Origin: Vibrio ulleungensis
Lineage (GTDB): Bacteria > Pseudomonadota > Gammaproteobacteria > Enterobacterales > Vibrionaceae
Direction: 5' to 3'
DNA length: 64,000 nt
Assembly: GCF_016900875.1 (NCBI RefSeq)
Contig: NZ_JAFEUM010000005.1
Location: 62,001 to 126,000 of the forward strand
Each line of letters opens with the position of its first letter. The stretch's first letter is position 1. Shown here piece by piece: positions 29,731 through 39,048 of this stretch. Below the pieces are notes generated by a model, which was not told the DNA's origin, did no database searches, and saw nothing but the letters and a program-made list of their open reading frames with translations. The translations under genes were made by a program, and so were the position numbers.

Positions 29731-30588
29731 ATGCATTACTTTGGCAAGTTGATTGGGGTTTTATTTGGTACGATGTTTGGCGGTTTTTTAGGCGCGCTCA
29801 TCGGCTTATACCTTGGCCATCGATTTGATCGCGCCCGTGCCCGCGCCAACCACCCATTCGGTGGTACTTCTGGAGGGTATCGAGGTACCGCCTCACAGCA
29901 GCAGCGACAAGGCGAGTTTTTTAAAGCGACATTCGCGGTAATGGGGCATGTTGCAAAGTCTAAAGGGCAGGTGACTCGTCAAGAAATTGAGTTGGCTAGC
30001 AACATTATGCAGCGCATGCGTCTGGACCCAGAGCAAACTAGCGCGGCACAGGCGGCGTTTCGTGACGGTAAGGAGAGCGACTTTCCTTTAGACGAGATAC
30101 TGCAAAAAGTTCGCACGGTAACGGCAGGGCGTTATGACTTACTGCAATTTTTTCTTGAAGTTCAGGTCTCGGCCGCGTTCGCGGATGGGAGTCTCGATCC
30201 CAAAGAGCGCGCGATTTTGCACACCATTGCCCAAGGGCTTGGGTTCAGTGCTGCGCAACTTGAACAGCGTCTTCGTATGCAAGAAGCGGCGTTTAGATTC
30301 CAGCAAGGCGGCTTTGGTGGCCATCACCAAGGGCAGTATCAAGGTGGGCAATGGCAACAAGCACCTAGCGCCAACCAGTTAAAGGATGCGTTCGAGCTTA
30401 TTGGTGTGAGCGAGGATGCCGATTCGCGTGAAGTGAAGCGAGCCTACCGTAAACTGATGAATGAGCATCACCCAGACAAGCTGGTGGCGAAAGGTTTACC
30501 ACCAGAAATGATGGAGATGGCTAAAGAGAAAGCGCAAGAAATTCAAAATGCGTACGATTTGATTAAGAAAGAGAAAGGGTTTAAGTAA
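29731..30588 (+). CDS. djlA: Membrane-anchored DnaJ-like co-chaperone DjlA
   Basis: Type III J-domain protein that stimulates DnaK and, in enterics, signals to the Rcs system. 285 residues from ATG 29731. One N-terminal transmembrane segment (LIGVLFGTMFGGFLGALIG) carries the glycine pattern typical of DjlA. A TerB-like central domain (residues 60-180) is followed by a glycine/glutamine linker and a C-terminal J domain, with the HPD motif in NEHHPDKLVAKGLP. A frame extends upstream to TTG 29716, but ATG 29731 gives the standard start MHYFGKLIG. Divergent from lptD. Confidence 0.95.
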   Translation: MHYFGKLIGVLFGTMFGGFLGALIGLYLGHRFDRARARANHPFGGTSGGYRGTASQQQRQGEFFKATFAVMGHVAKSKGQVTRQEIELASNIMQRMRLDPEQTSAAQAAFRDGKESDFPLDEILQKVRTVTAGRYDLLQFFLEVQVSAAFADGSLDPKERAILHTIAQGLGFSAAQLEQRLRMQEAAFRFQQGGFGGHHQGQYQGGQWQQAPSANQLKDAFELIGVSEDADSREVKRAYRKLMNEHHPDKLVAKGLPPEMMEMAKEKAQEIQNAYDLIKKEKGFK

Positions 30589-30904
30589 AACACTCGTTAG
30601 TATTGAATTGATAGTAGAATAGTTCAATTCAAAAAGAGTGCATGCAGTAGGGTGAGCGCATGAGTCTGCAAAAACCGCACAATTCGGCGTATGACTTCCG
30701 CAAAGCGCCGTGAAATCATCCCTGATGGCTCCGACACGGCGTCCATGCCGTGTAGGTTTGCTCCAGTCACACACCAAATTGTGCTCACAAAACGTTCATG
30801 ACCTTGCCTTGGTACATGCAGGTTTTTAGAGTTTTACACCCTGCTAATGATTGGATGAGTCAACTCTTTAGCAGGGCGTTTTCGTGTGCGATAAGTCGCG
30901 TCTA
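30589..30904. repeat. Structured intergenic element, probably a dispersed repeat
   Basis: No gene is supported in this 316-base gap. Between about 30640 and 30830 it is rich in nested inverted repeats. ACACGGC (30734-30740) pairs with GCCGTGT (30747-30753) around GTCCAT. GCACAATTCGG (30677-30687) pairs with CCAAATTGTGC (30774-30784) with one wobble. AAAAACC pairs with GGTTTTT further out. TGCATG-type ends occur on both sides. The nesting suggests a cruciform, a miniature mobile element or a structured RNA. The translated minus-strand ORF looks like the spurious small proteins I recall from repeats in marine gammaproteobacteria, but I cannot check this. Confidence 0.5.
30839..30876. terminator. 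Hairpin between djlA and the DUF547 gene
   Basis: CCCTGCTAA and TTAGCAGGG form a 9-base perfect stem with a 20-base loop, followed on the plus strand by CGTTTT. It could end djlA-side transcripts or, less likely, the minus-strand gene. The T-run is short. Confidence 0.45.
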
Positions 30905-31699
30905 TTATTTCACTTCGTTCAGCGACCAGTCATAGTCAAACTTCACCTTACCTGAGAAATTCGCCACCTCTGGTCGAATTTCAGCAAGATGATCAATAAC
31001 ACCATCACTTCCTCCAAAGTCGACCTCAAACCAGTCGTAAATGGATGATAAGGTAAGTTGACCATTGGACAAGAGCACGCCTTTGTCGCTAGATATATAG
31101 CTTTGCATCGCTTGTTGCAATAACTGTTCGGTATTGGCCTCAGTAAATGCACGTTGCTGTAGGTTGGGACAGCCGAGACTGGCACAGTTCACCGCATAGT
31201 GGGTGCGTGGATCTTGCCAAATCGGGCGCAAAATTCTGTGCTCAATATCGTTCAGTGTCAGCGCTTGACCATTTATGGTGGTAATCTCCTTGTCCCAAGG
31301 ACCAAAGCTAAATAGCCCGCCAATCTTAGTAATTGATTTTGTGGGGTAGTTATCCAAAATAATATCAATGGTAAAGGCGTTATACAGGTTCACCCAAAAT
31401 GCGTATTGCTGCTCACGCGTGAGTTGATGCGGATCCACCTCACTCATCTTTGATAAGTACGTTTTTAGTGATTGTTTATCTTGGGTAGTGACTTGATTGT
31501 ATTTCACTAGGGTGTGCTGCCCTTGCACAACTAAATAGCTGTCCAGAAACTCTTGATAGGGCTGATGATCAATGTCTACAGCCTTGGCATCAGCAAAAGG
31601 TTGCCAGTAGTCCCAAAGATCCGCTTTAGGCGCGGCGAACAGTGAGCAAGAAAAAACAACCGCAGTTAGTATAAGTAGTCGATTTACAAAGGTGAACAT
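30905..31699 (-). CDS. Secreted DUF547-domain protein
   Basis: 264 residues with a signal peptide (LLILTAVVFSCSLFAAP), so periplasmic. The DUF547 core is clear: REQQYAFWVNLYNAFTIDII, LTLNDIEHRILRPIW and HYAVNCASLGCPNLQ, with a conserved pair of cysteines. The cysteines and histidines suggest a papain-like or transglutaminase-like hydrolase fold, but the biochemical role of bacterial DUF547 proteins is unknown to me. It lies alone downstream of the leu operon terminator on the same strand. Confidence 0.87.
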   Translation of the reverse strand: MFTFVNRLLILTAVVFSCSLFAAPKADLWDYWQPFADAKAVDIDHQPYQEFLDSYLVVQGQHTLVKYNQVTTQDKQSLKTYLSKMSEVDPHQLTREQQYAFWVNLYNAFTIDIILDNYPTKSITKIGGLFSFGPWDKEITTINGQALTLNDIEHRILRPIWQDPRTHYAVNCASLGCPNLQQRAFTEANTEQLLQQAMQSYISSDKGVLLSNGQLTLSSIYDWFEVDFGGSDGVIDHLAEIRPEVANFSGKVKFDYDWSLNEVK

Positions 31700-31772
31700 T
31701 GAATCTTCCCTGTCAATATCTTGGTTAAGTGTACGTTAATTAAGACCCCATGGCCGGGCATTTACTTTCACT

Positions 31773-31821
31773 AAAAAAACAAAAAGCCGCAAAACTCATC
31801 GAACGCGAGTATTGCGGCTTT
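31773..31821 (-). terminator. leu operon terminator
   Basis: On the minus strand AAAGCCGCAA pairs with TTGCGGCTTT, with an inner ACTC/GAGT helix, followed by a T-rich tail (plus-strand A-run 31773-31785). Confidence 0.85.
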
Positions 31822-31836
31822 GTCTATAAGCTATCG

Positions 31837-32439
31837 TTATTTTAAAAAGCTAGGAATTTTGCTTTCAAAATCAGAGATGGCTTGCTCATGTTGCAGGGTT
31901 AGACCTATGTTGTCTAAGCCATTAAGTAGGCAGTGGCGTCTAAAAGAGTCAATCTCAAAGCTGTACTCTTTGCCATTCGCGCGCACCTTCAATGCCTCTA
32001 GATCGACTTCTACGGTTGCCCCTTCGTTACCTTCGACAAACTCAAACAGCTCATCCACTTCGGCTTCAGTTAATTGAACCGGAACCATCTGGTTATTGAT
32101 GGAGTTACCATAAAAAATGTCGGCGAAGCTCGGCGCAATCATCGCTTTAATGCCGTAGTCGGCCAGTGCCCATGGTGCGTGCTCACGCGATGATCCACAG
32201 CCAAAGTTTTCGCGCGCGAGTAGAATACTTGCCCCGTTATAACGAGGGTAGTTTAAGACAAACTCTGGGTTCGCCTGCTGACCCGCATCGTCCAAAAAGC
32301 GCCAGTCATGAAAAAGGTGTTTGCCAAAGCCTAAGCGAGAGACTTTTTGCAAAAACTGTTTGGGGATAATGGCATCGGTATCGACGTTGGCTGCATCTAA
32401 GGCGACGACAATACCGGTATGTTGTTTAAATCCAGTCAT
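31837..32439 (-). CDS. leuD: 3-isopropylmalate dehydratase small subunit LeuD
   Basis: Swivelling domain subunit of isopropylmalate isomerase, second step of leucine synthesis. 200 residues, full length. Motifs are [14 protein letters not shown] near the N-terminus, [20 protein letters not shown] and [12 protein letters not shown]. It is 11 bases downstream of leuC and is the last gene of the operon. Confidence 0.97.
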   Translation of the reverse strand: MTGFKQHTGIVVALDAANVDTDAIIPKQFLQKVSRLGFGKHLFHDWRFLDDAGQQANPEFVLNYPRYNGASILLARENFGCGSSREHAPWALADYGIKAMIAPSFADIFYGNSINNQMVPVQLTEAEVDELFEFVEGNEGATVEVDLEALKVRANGKEYSFEIDSFRRHCLLNGLDNIGLTLQHEQAISDFESKIPSFLK

Positions 32440-32450
32440 GAGTTATCTCC

Positions 32451-33851
32451 TTAGTCCAACGTACGAATATCAACAAAGTGACCAGCAATGGCTGCTGCAG
32501 CGGCCATCGCTGGGCTAACCAAATGAGTTCGCCCTTCACGGCCTTGTCGCCCTTCAAAGTTGCGGTTCGACGTCGACGCGCAGCGCTCTTTTGGACCAAG
32601 GCGGTCATTGTTCATTGCAAGACACATTGAGCAACCTGGCAGACGCCATTCAAAACCCGCTTGCTTAAAGATCTCATCTAAGCCTTCCGCTTCAGCTTGC
32701 GCTTTAACTTGTTCAGAGCCAGGAACAATCAAGGCTTGAACATGAGAGGCAACTTGGCGGCCTTTAGCAACGGCCGCGGCCGCGCGCATATCTTCGATGC
32801 GTGAGTTGGTGCAAGAGCCAACAAACACCTTATCGATGTTGTAGTCTGACAGAGCTTTGCCAGCTTCCAATCCCATATAAGCCAAGGCTTTTTCGGCTGA
32901 GGCTTTTTCGACAGGGTCATTGAAGCTCTCTGGTGCAGGAATTGGCTCATCCACCGCAATTACTTGGCCTGGGTTGGTTCCCCAAGTCACTTGTGGTTTG
33001 ATGTCGGCGGCTTGCAAGGTGACAACCGCGTCAAATTGAGCATCGTCGTCCGATTTCAGTGTCGACCAGTAGGCAACAGCGGCATCCCAGTCGTCGCCAG
33101 TTGGTGCAAATTTACGTCCTTGTATGTAGTCGAAGGTGGTTTGGTCTGGGGCGACAAGACCGGCTTTCGCGCCTAGTTCGATGGCCATATTACACACCGT
33201 CATACGACCTTCCATGGAGAGAGCTTCTATCGCCTCACCACAAAACTCAACCACGTATCCCGTGCCGCCTGCAGCGGTGGTTTTACCAATGATGGCAAGC
33301 ACGATATCTTTCGCGGTTACGCCTGGGTTTACGTGACCTTTTACTTCAATTTTCATAGTCTTGGCACGGCCCTGTTTTAGCGTCTGCGTTGCCAAAACAT
33401 GCTCAACTTCTGAGGTGCCAATACCAAAGGCTAACGAGCCAAATGCTCCGTGCGTCGCGGTATGAGAATCACCACACACAATGGTCATGCCCGGCAGAGT
33501 AATGCCTAGCTCTGGTCCCATAACATGCACAATACCTTGATATTTATGGTTGATGTCATACAAGGTGACGCCAAATTCTTCACAGTTTTTAGCCAGCGTT
33601 TGCATTTGAATTCGTGCCATATCACCAGAGGCATTGATGTCTTTGGTGGTGGTGGATACGTTATGATCCATAGTGGCAAATGTTTTGCCTACTTGGCGAA
33701 CCGTACGTCCTTTCTCGCGTAATCCATCAAACGCCTGTGGTGACGTGACTTCATGCACTAAGTGACGGTCGATGTACAAAATTGGGTTTTCACCCTCAGC
33801 CTCGACCGCAATGTGCGCATCGTAGACTTTTTCATATAGTGTTTTTGCCAT
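32451..33851 (-). CDS. leuC: 3-isopropylmalate dehydratase large subunit LeuC
   Basis: Aconitase-family subunit carrying the [4Fe-4S] cluster. 466 residues. Cluster cysteines are in [14 protein letters not shown] and in [15 protein letters not shown]. The substrate motif [12 protein letters not shown] is present. ATG 33851 has AAGGAA upstream, and a very GC-rich hairpin lies just before that ribosome site. Confidence 0.97.
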   Translation of the reverse strand: MAKTLYEKVYDAHIAVEAEGENPILYIDRHLVHEVTSPQAFDGLREKGRTVRQVGKTFATMDHNVSTTTKDINASGDMARIQMQTLAKNCEEFGVTLYDINHKYQGIVHVMGPELGITLPGMTIVCGDSHTATHGAFGSLAFGIGTSEVEHVLATQTLKQGRAKTMKIEVKGHVNPGVTAKDIVLAIIGKTTAAGGTGYVVEFCGEAIEALSMEGRMTVCNMAIELGAKAGLVAPDQTTFDYIQGRKFAPTGDDWDAAVAYWSTLKSDDDAQFDAVVTLQAADIKPQVTWGTNPGQVIAVDEPIPAPESFNDPVEKASAEKALAYMGLEAGKALSDYNIDKVFVGSCTNSRIEDMRAAAAVAKGRQVASHVQALIVPGSEQVKAQAEAEGLDEIFKQAGFEWRLPGCSMCLAMNNDRLGPKERCASTSNRNFEGRQGREGRTHLVSPAMAAAAAIAGHFVDIRTLD

Positions 33852-33864
33852 GTTGTGTTCCTTG

Positions 33865-33884
33865 TAGGCGGGCGGGCCCGCCTA
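33865..33884 (-). repeat. GC-rich hairpin in the leuB-leuC intercistronic gap
   Basis: TAGGCGGGC and GCCCGCCTA form a perfect 9-base inverted repeat with only two bases between. It sits directly upstream of the leuC ribosome site and has no T-run. It may stabilise the leuAB end of the message or tune leuC translation. Confidence 0.6.
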
Positions 33885-33933
33885 ATCTAGAGTTCCATTT
33901 TGCTATAACAATTCTTTTTAGCCAGCGGCTTGA

Positions 33934-35094
<1,161 letters not shown>

Positions 35095-35114
35095 TTATCA
35101 ACTCGCTTTTGTTA

Positions 35115-36662
35115 CTAAACCGTCGCCACTTTTTTTTGTTTGATTTCGGCGATTTGGTCGGCGCGATGAATGCTGTTTATGACGTGCAGCAATGCTTGTC
35201 CTGAGGCCTCAACAATATCGGTTGAAATACCTGTACCGTGATATTTACGACCTTTATAGTTGGCGATGATATCAGCCTGACCTAATCCGTCTTCACCTTC
35301 ACCTTTCGCCGTTAGGTCAAACTTGTCCAATACAATGTCATAACCTGTGACTCGATAAATACATTGGTAAAGCGCATCTACAGGGCCGTTACCCACAGCC
35401 GCCTCAGAGGTTTCGGTATCGCCACACTGCAATTTAATGCTGGTGGTCGCCATCACACTGCCCGATTGAACGCTCAAGTAATTCAACTTATAGAAGTCGT
35501 CTTCATCACGCAAGTTTGAGAAGTGCATCAAGGCTTCAAGGTCGTAATCAAACACCTGGCCCTTGCGATCGGCAAGCTTCAAGAAGTCTTCATATAAAGC
35601 GTCTAAGTTATACTCTTCATCTTTATAGCCCATGCTGTCCATGTGGCTCTTCACCGCAGCACGACCGCTGCGAGAGGTTAAGTTTAGTGCTTGATTTTTA
35701 AGACCAATAGACTCAGGCGTCATGATCTCGTAAGTGTTTTTATTTTTTAGCATGCCATCTTGGTGGATGCCTGATGAGTGACTAAAGGCATTACCGCCCA
35801 CAATGGCTTTGTTGTCTTGAATCGGCATGTTGCACAATTGGCTAACAAGCTTGCTGGTGCGAGAGATTTCATCGTGTTTAATGTTGGTGCCAACGCCAAT
35901 TAGATTCTGGCGAGTTTTTAAAATCATCGCCACTTCTTCTAGTGCGCAGTTTCCGGCGCGCTCACCAATACCATTGATGGTGCCTTCGATTTGGCGAGCA
36001 CCGGCTTGGACAGCCGCAATAGAGTTAGCCACAGACATGCCCAAGTCATCGTGACAGTGCACAGAAATGACCGCCTTATCGATATTAGGGACGCGGTCAA
36101 ACAGTGTTTGAATGATGCCACCAAATTCATTTGGAACGGTGTAGCCAACGGTATCTGGAATGTTGACGGTGCTTGCACCTGCATTAATCGCCGCTTCTAC
36201 CATACGACATAGATTGTCGATGGGTGTACGCCCTGCGTCTTCACAAGAAAACTCGACATCGTCGGTATAGTTACGCGCATGTTTTACTGCTTTTACCGCC
36301 ATCTCAACCACGTCGTCATAACTGCGGCGCAATTTGTCCTGTACGTGGATCGTTGAGGTAGAAATAAAGGTATGAATTCGAAATTGCTCAGCAACGCTCA
36401 GTGCTTGCGCTGCGGCGTCGATGTCTGCGGCAACTGCGCGAGACAATGCAGCGATACGACTGTTCTTAATGTGTTTAGCAATAGTTTGTACTGATTCGAA
36501 ATCACCTGGCGAAGAGATAGGAAAACCAGCTTCAATTACATCAACGCCGAGACGCTCTAACGCATAGGCTATTTGCAGCTTTTCCTTAACCGTCAAACTG
36601 GCTGAAAGGGCTTGTTCGCCATCGCGTAGCGTGGTGTCGAAGATAATGACCTGATCCTTCAT
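35115..36662 (-). CDS. leuA: 2-isopropylmalate synthase LeuA
   Basis: Condenses 2-oxoisovalerate and acetyl-CoA, the committed step of leucine synthesis. 515 residues. The catalytic TIM barrel begins [19 protein letters not shown]; metal ligands are in [19 protein letters not shown]. The flexible subdomain has [15 protein letters not shown]. The C-terminal 120 residues form the LeuA dimer regulatory domain for leucine feedback (GVGNGPVD-type motif seen as [13 protein letters not shown]). Transcription passes through the leader peptide and attenuator before this gene. Confidence 0.98.
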   Translation of the reverse strand: MKDQVIIFDTTLRDGEQALSASLTVKEKLQIAYALERLGVDVIEAGFPISSPGDFESVQTIAKHIKNSRIAALSRAVAADIDAAAQALSVAEQFRIHTFISTSTIHVQDKLRRSYDDVVEMAVKAVKHARNYTDDVEFSCEDAGRTPIDNLCRMVEAAINAGASTVNIPDTVGYTVPNEFGGIIQTLFDRVPNIDKAVISVHCHDDLGMSVANSIAAVQAGARQIEGTINGIGERAGNCALEEVAMILKTRQNLIGVGTNIKHDEISRTSKLVSQLCNMPIQDNKAIVGGNAFSHSSGIHQDGMLKNKNTYEIMTPESIGLKNQALNLTSRSGRAAVKSHMDSMGYKDEEYNLDALYEDFLKLADRKGQVFDYDLEALMHFSNLRDEDDFYKLNYLSVQSGSVMATTSIKLQCGDTETSEAAVGNGPVDALYQCIYRVTGYDIVLDKFDLTAKGEGEDGLGQADIIANYKGRKYHGTGISTDIVEASGQALLHVINSIHRADQIAEIKQKKVATV

Positions 36663-36721
36663 TTTTAGAATCCTCTTAATAGTGAATCGTTTGCTCTAGC
36701 ATTTTCTAGGGCGATAAGTAC

Positions 36722-36745
36722 AAAAAAACCCGCCTAGTGCGGGTT
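36722..36745 (-). terminator. leu operon attenuator terminator
   Basis: On the minus strand AACCCGC, an ACTAG loop and GCGGGTT form a stem followed by seven T. It sits between the leader peptide and leuA. The 5' arm (ACCCGC) can instead pair with GCGGGT at the end of the leader ORF (plus-strand ACCCGC at 36782-36787), giving the alternative antiterminator expected for leucine attenuation. Confidence 0.88.
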
Positions 36746-36779
36746 GTCTATTTTGTGGTGTTTATGTTTCTTCCACAGC

Positions 36780-36839
36780 CTACCCGCGCGATTGATTCAC
36801 GATAAGCAGGAGGAGTAGTGAAGAGACAAAACGGTGCAT
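36780..36839 (-). CDS. leuL: leu operon leader peptide LeuL
   Basis: A 19-codon ORF encoding MHRFVSSLLLLLIVNQSRG, followed by TAG. It has five consecutive leucine codons (CTA CTC CTC CTG CTT) and so would stall ribosomes when charged leucyl-tRNA is scarce. GTGGA lies about 8 bases before the ATG. The last codons overlap the sequence that pairs with the terminator arm. It is functionally equivalent to E. coli LeuL, which has four leucines, with a different sequence. Confidence 0.92.
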   Translation of the reverse strand: MHRFVSSLLLLLIVNQSRG

Positions 36840-36869
36840 ATTTTACGTCCACAAAAAGTTGATAACAAA

Positions 36870-36898
36870 TTAGTACCCAAAATGACCATCAGCGTCAA
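36870..36898 (-). promoter_or_regulatory. Candidate leu operon promoter
   Basis: On the minus strand TTGACG (36893-36898) and TACTAA (36870-36875) are 17 bases apart. The -35 is good and the -10 is weak. It would start transcription about 25 bases upstream of leuL. Confidence 0.5.
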
Positions 36899-37077
36899 GG
36901 ACAAAATACTTTTTTTATTAAATCGACTTGCATACAGCACAGTGTACAATTTAAAATCTGAGTAATTAATCGGTTGGATAAATACCGAGAATTAAACTAA
37001 TATCAGACTAGCTGATACACACTTAAAATCCGCCGCGTAGAAATTTTCGATTTATGATTGCAAAGAGTGATGGTGAT

Positions 37078-37734
37078 ATGTCCGAACAGACAACCAAAAA
37101 AAAAGTCGGCCGCCCCACGGGGAAATCCGACGCACGTGCTCAATTAATTTTACGGGCCCGAGAGCTATTTACTTCTATGCCATATGACAAGGTGTCGACA
37201 AGATTAATAGCCGAAAAAGCTGGGGTTAACTCAGCGATGATCCGCTATTACTTTGGAAATAAAGAAGGGCTATTCGAAACCATGGTAAGGGAAACTATGG
37301 ACCCTCTCAGGCAAAAGATGCACGAGCTACAAAAGCGTGGCGATCAAGTGACGCTGCTGGACATGATGTCTATGCAAATGACCCAAATGAAAGAAATGCC
37401 CGATTTTCCTAAGCTGGTATTCCAAGGTATGCATATGCCAGCATCTGCAGTACAGCGACAGCTGTTAGTCAAAGTTTTTTCCGAAATGATGGATACAGAG
37501 CATCATCGTATTTTTGCCAAAATGTCTGAAAGTGCATTATTGCGAGAAGGGCTGGATCCTAAAATGGCAAGACTTTCTGTGATCAGTTTAATCATGTTTC
37601 CATTTCTGGCTCCCGCACCAATGTTGGAGCTGCACGGCATTGAGTTAGACGATGAGTTTCTAGAAGGTTACTTGTCGCACAATATTGCTTTAATCACCAA
37701 TGGGTTTATGAAACCCGGCGCTAAAATTGACTAA
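37078..37734 (+). CDS. TetR-family regulator of the adjacent RND pump
   Basis: 218 residues from ATG 37078; the frame opens at ATG 37054, eight codons earlier, and either could be used. A basic N-terminal stretch (KKKVGRPTGKSDARAQLI) precedes the TetR helix-turn-helix, seen in TRLIAEKAGVNSAMIRYYFGN. The C-terminal ligand domain is methionine-rich (LLDMMSMQMTQMKEMPDFP) and ends LITNGFMKPGAKID. It lies 9 bases before the RND adaptor gene on the same strand, so it most likely represses this three-gene unit. Ligand unknown. Confidence 0.9.
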   Translation: MSEQTTKKKVGRPTGKSDARAQLILRARELFTSMPYDKVSTRLIAEKAGVNSAMIRYYFGNKEGLFETMVRETMDPLRQKMHELQKRGDQVTLLDMMSMQMTQMKEMPDFPKLVFQGMHMPASAVQRQLLVKVFSEMMDTEHHRIFAKMSESALLREGLDPKMARLSVISLIMFPFLAPAPMLELHGIELDDEFLEGYLSHNIALITNGFMKPGAKID

Positions 37735-37743
37735 GGAACGTTA

Positions 37744-39048
37744 ATGTCTCTGTCTCGTAAACTACTTTTCTTCCCATTTTTTGCAGCAGGCATCGCTATT
37801 TTAGTGATTGCCGTAAAATCTCAAAAAGATCTTCCCGTCGAACCCATTTCGGAGCGTGCGCGAATTGTCGATGTGATTCCACTAGAAAGGACGTCAATTG
37901 CCCCTACTGTGATTGGCTATGGGCAACTTCGCCCAAAAACCGAATGGAAGGCCATAGCTGAAGTGACCGGTCAGGTTTTGTATCGACATCCTGATCTTGA
38001 AAAAGGAAAGATCGTGGAAGCCGGTACGCAAGTATTGCGCATAGATCCCATTGATTACGAATTGCAACTTGCTCAGGCAGAAGCCGATTTGAGTAAGTCT
38101 AAGACAAGCCTTACAAAGCTCACACTCGAGAACACCAATTTAAAGCAAACCATAAAAATCGAAGAGAGCAGGCTTAAACTGAGTGAGAATGAGTTGTCGC
38201 GGATTCAAAATCTGGTTTCTAGAGGCCTGGCCTCACAATCTGATGTGGACTCACAGCAGCAAAGCTATCTTGCGCAGCAAAAACTGGTTCAAGACATGCG
38301 CAATACATTAACCCTTTACCCAGAAGAAAGAAGCGCAACGCAAGCTGCGGTGCATGTAAGTCAGGCGAATGTGGATCAAGCCAAAAATTTATTGGATAAA
38401 ACCAGTATAACCCTACCAGCAACCATGCGTGTTTCGACCGTGGATATTGAAATTAATCAGGTGGTCAACATGCAGCAAACCATGTTTGTAGGGCACTCAA
38501 TAGAAGCGATTGAAGTCGAAGCGCAACTGTCGATTCATGATCTACAAACCATTGCAAGCAGTGCCGGAGCCATTGCTGCGGTAGGCAATCCTCAAGCCAT
38601 TCCTAACTTAGATAAAATGAGCGCAGTCGTTACTCTTTCTAGTGGACAACTGACGGCAGAGTATCAAGCGAGAGTCGCGAGACTAAGTGATACCGTGGAT
38701 GTAAACCAAGCGACTGTTGGTGTCATTTTGGAAATTGACCAAGATTTGCAAACAAACTTGTCCGAAGGTAAGCCATTGTTGGTTAACGGAATGTTTGTTA
38801 AAGCATCGATTACAGGAGCGAAACAAGATTTGCTAATGGTGCCTGAGCGCGCGTTGCATGGCGATCGAATTTACCTCATGGATGACAACGGAAAGCTCGA
38901 TATTCGTCAAGTTACCGTGCTTTATCGACAAGATGGACAAGTGGTCATCGAAGGTGACGTAACCACAGGGGATATGTTGGTTCTTAATGATCTGTTGCCA
39001 GCGGTGGAAGGAATGGCTCTAAGAGCGGCTGAAGGAGATCAGCTATGA
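37744..39048 (+). CDS. RND efflux periplasmic adaptor (HlyD/MFP family)
   Basis: 434 residues. An N-terminal hydrophobic segment (LLFFPFFAAGIAILVIAV) anchors or exports it; I see no lipobox cysteine. The biotinyl-lipoyl-like half motif is EVTGQVLYRHPDLEKGKIVEAG. A long coiled-coil hairpin covers about residues 105-215 (AQAEADLSKSKTSLTKL and QSQQS-like repeats). The beta-barrel and membrane-proximal domains follow. It connects the inner-membrane pump to an outer channel. Its last four bases overlap the pump gene as ATGA. No outer-membrane channel gene is present, so a shared TolC is likely. Confidence 0.92.
   Translation: MSLSRKLLFFPFFAAGIAILVIAVKSQKDLPVEPISERARIVDVIPLERTSIAPTVIGYGQLRPKTEWKAIAEVTGQVLYRHPDLEKGKIVEAGTQVLRIDPIDYELQLAQAEADLSKSKTSLTKLTLENTNLKQTIKIEESRLKLSENELSRIQNLVSRGLASQSDVDSQQQSYLAQQKLVQDMRNTLTLYPEERSATQAAVHVSQANVDQAKNLLDKTSITLPATMRVSTVDIEINQVVNMQQTMFVGHSIEAIEVEAQLSIHDLQTIASSAGAIAAVGNPQAIPNLDKMSAVVTLSSGQLTAEYQARVARLSDTVDVNQATVGVILEIDQDLQTNLSEGKPLLVNGMFVKASITGAKQDLLMVPERALHGDRIYLMDDNGKLDIRQVTVLYRQDGQVVIEGDVTTGDMLVLNDLLPAVEGMALRAAEGDQL

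Noticed and set aside
30496..30777. 93-residue minus-strand ORF overlapping djlA and the structured element
   Set aside because: More than a third lies antisense to djlA, there is no ribosome site, and the remainder is explained by the palindromic element.
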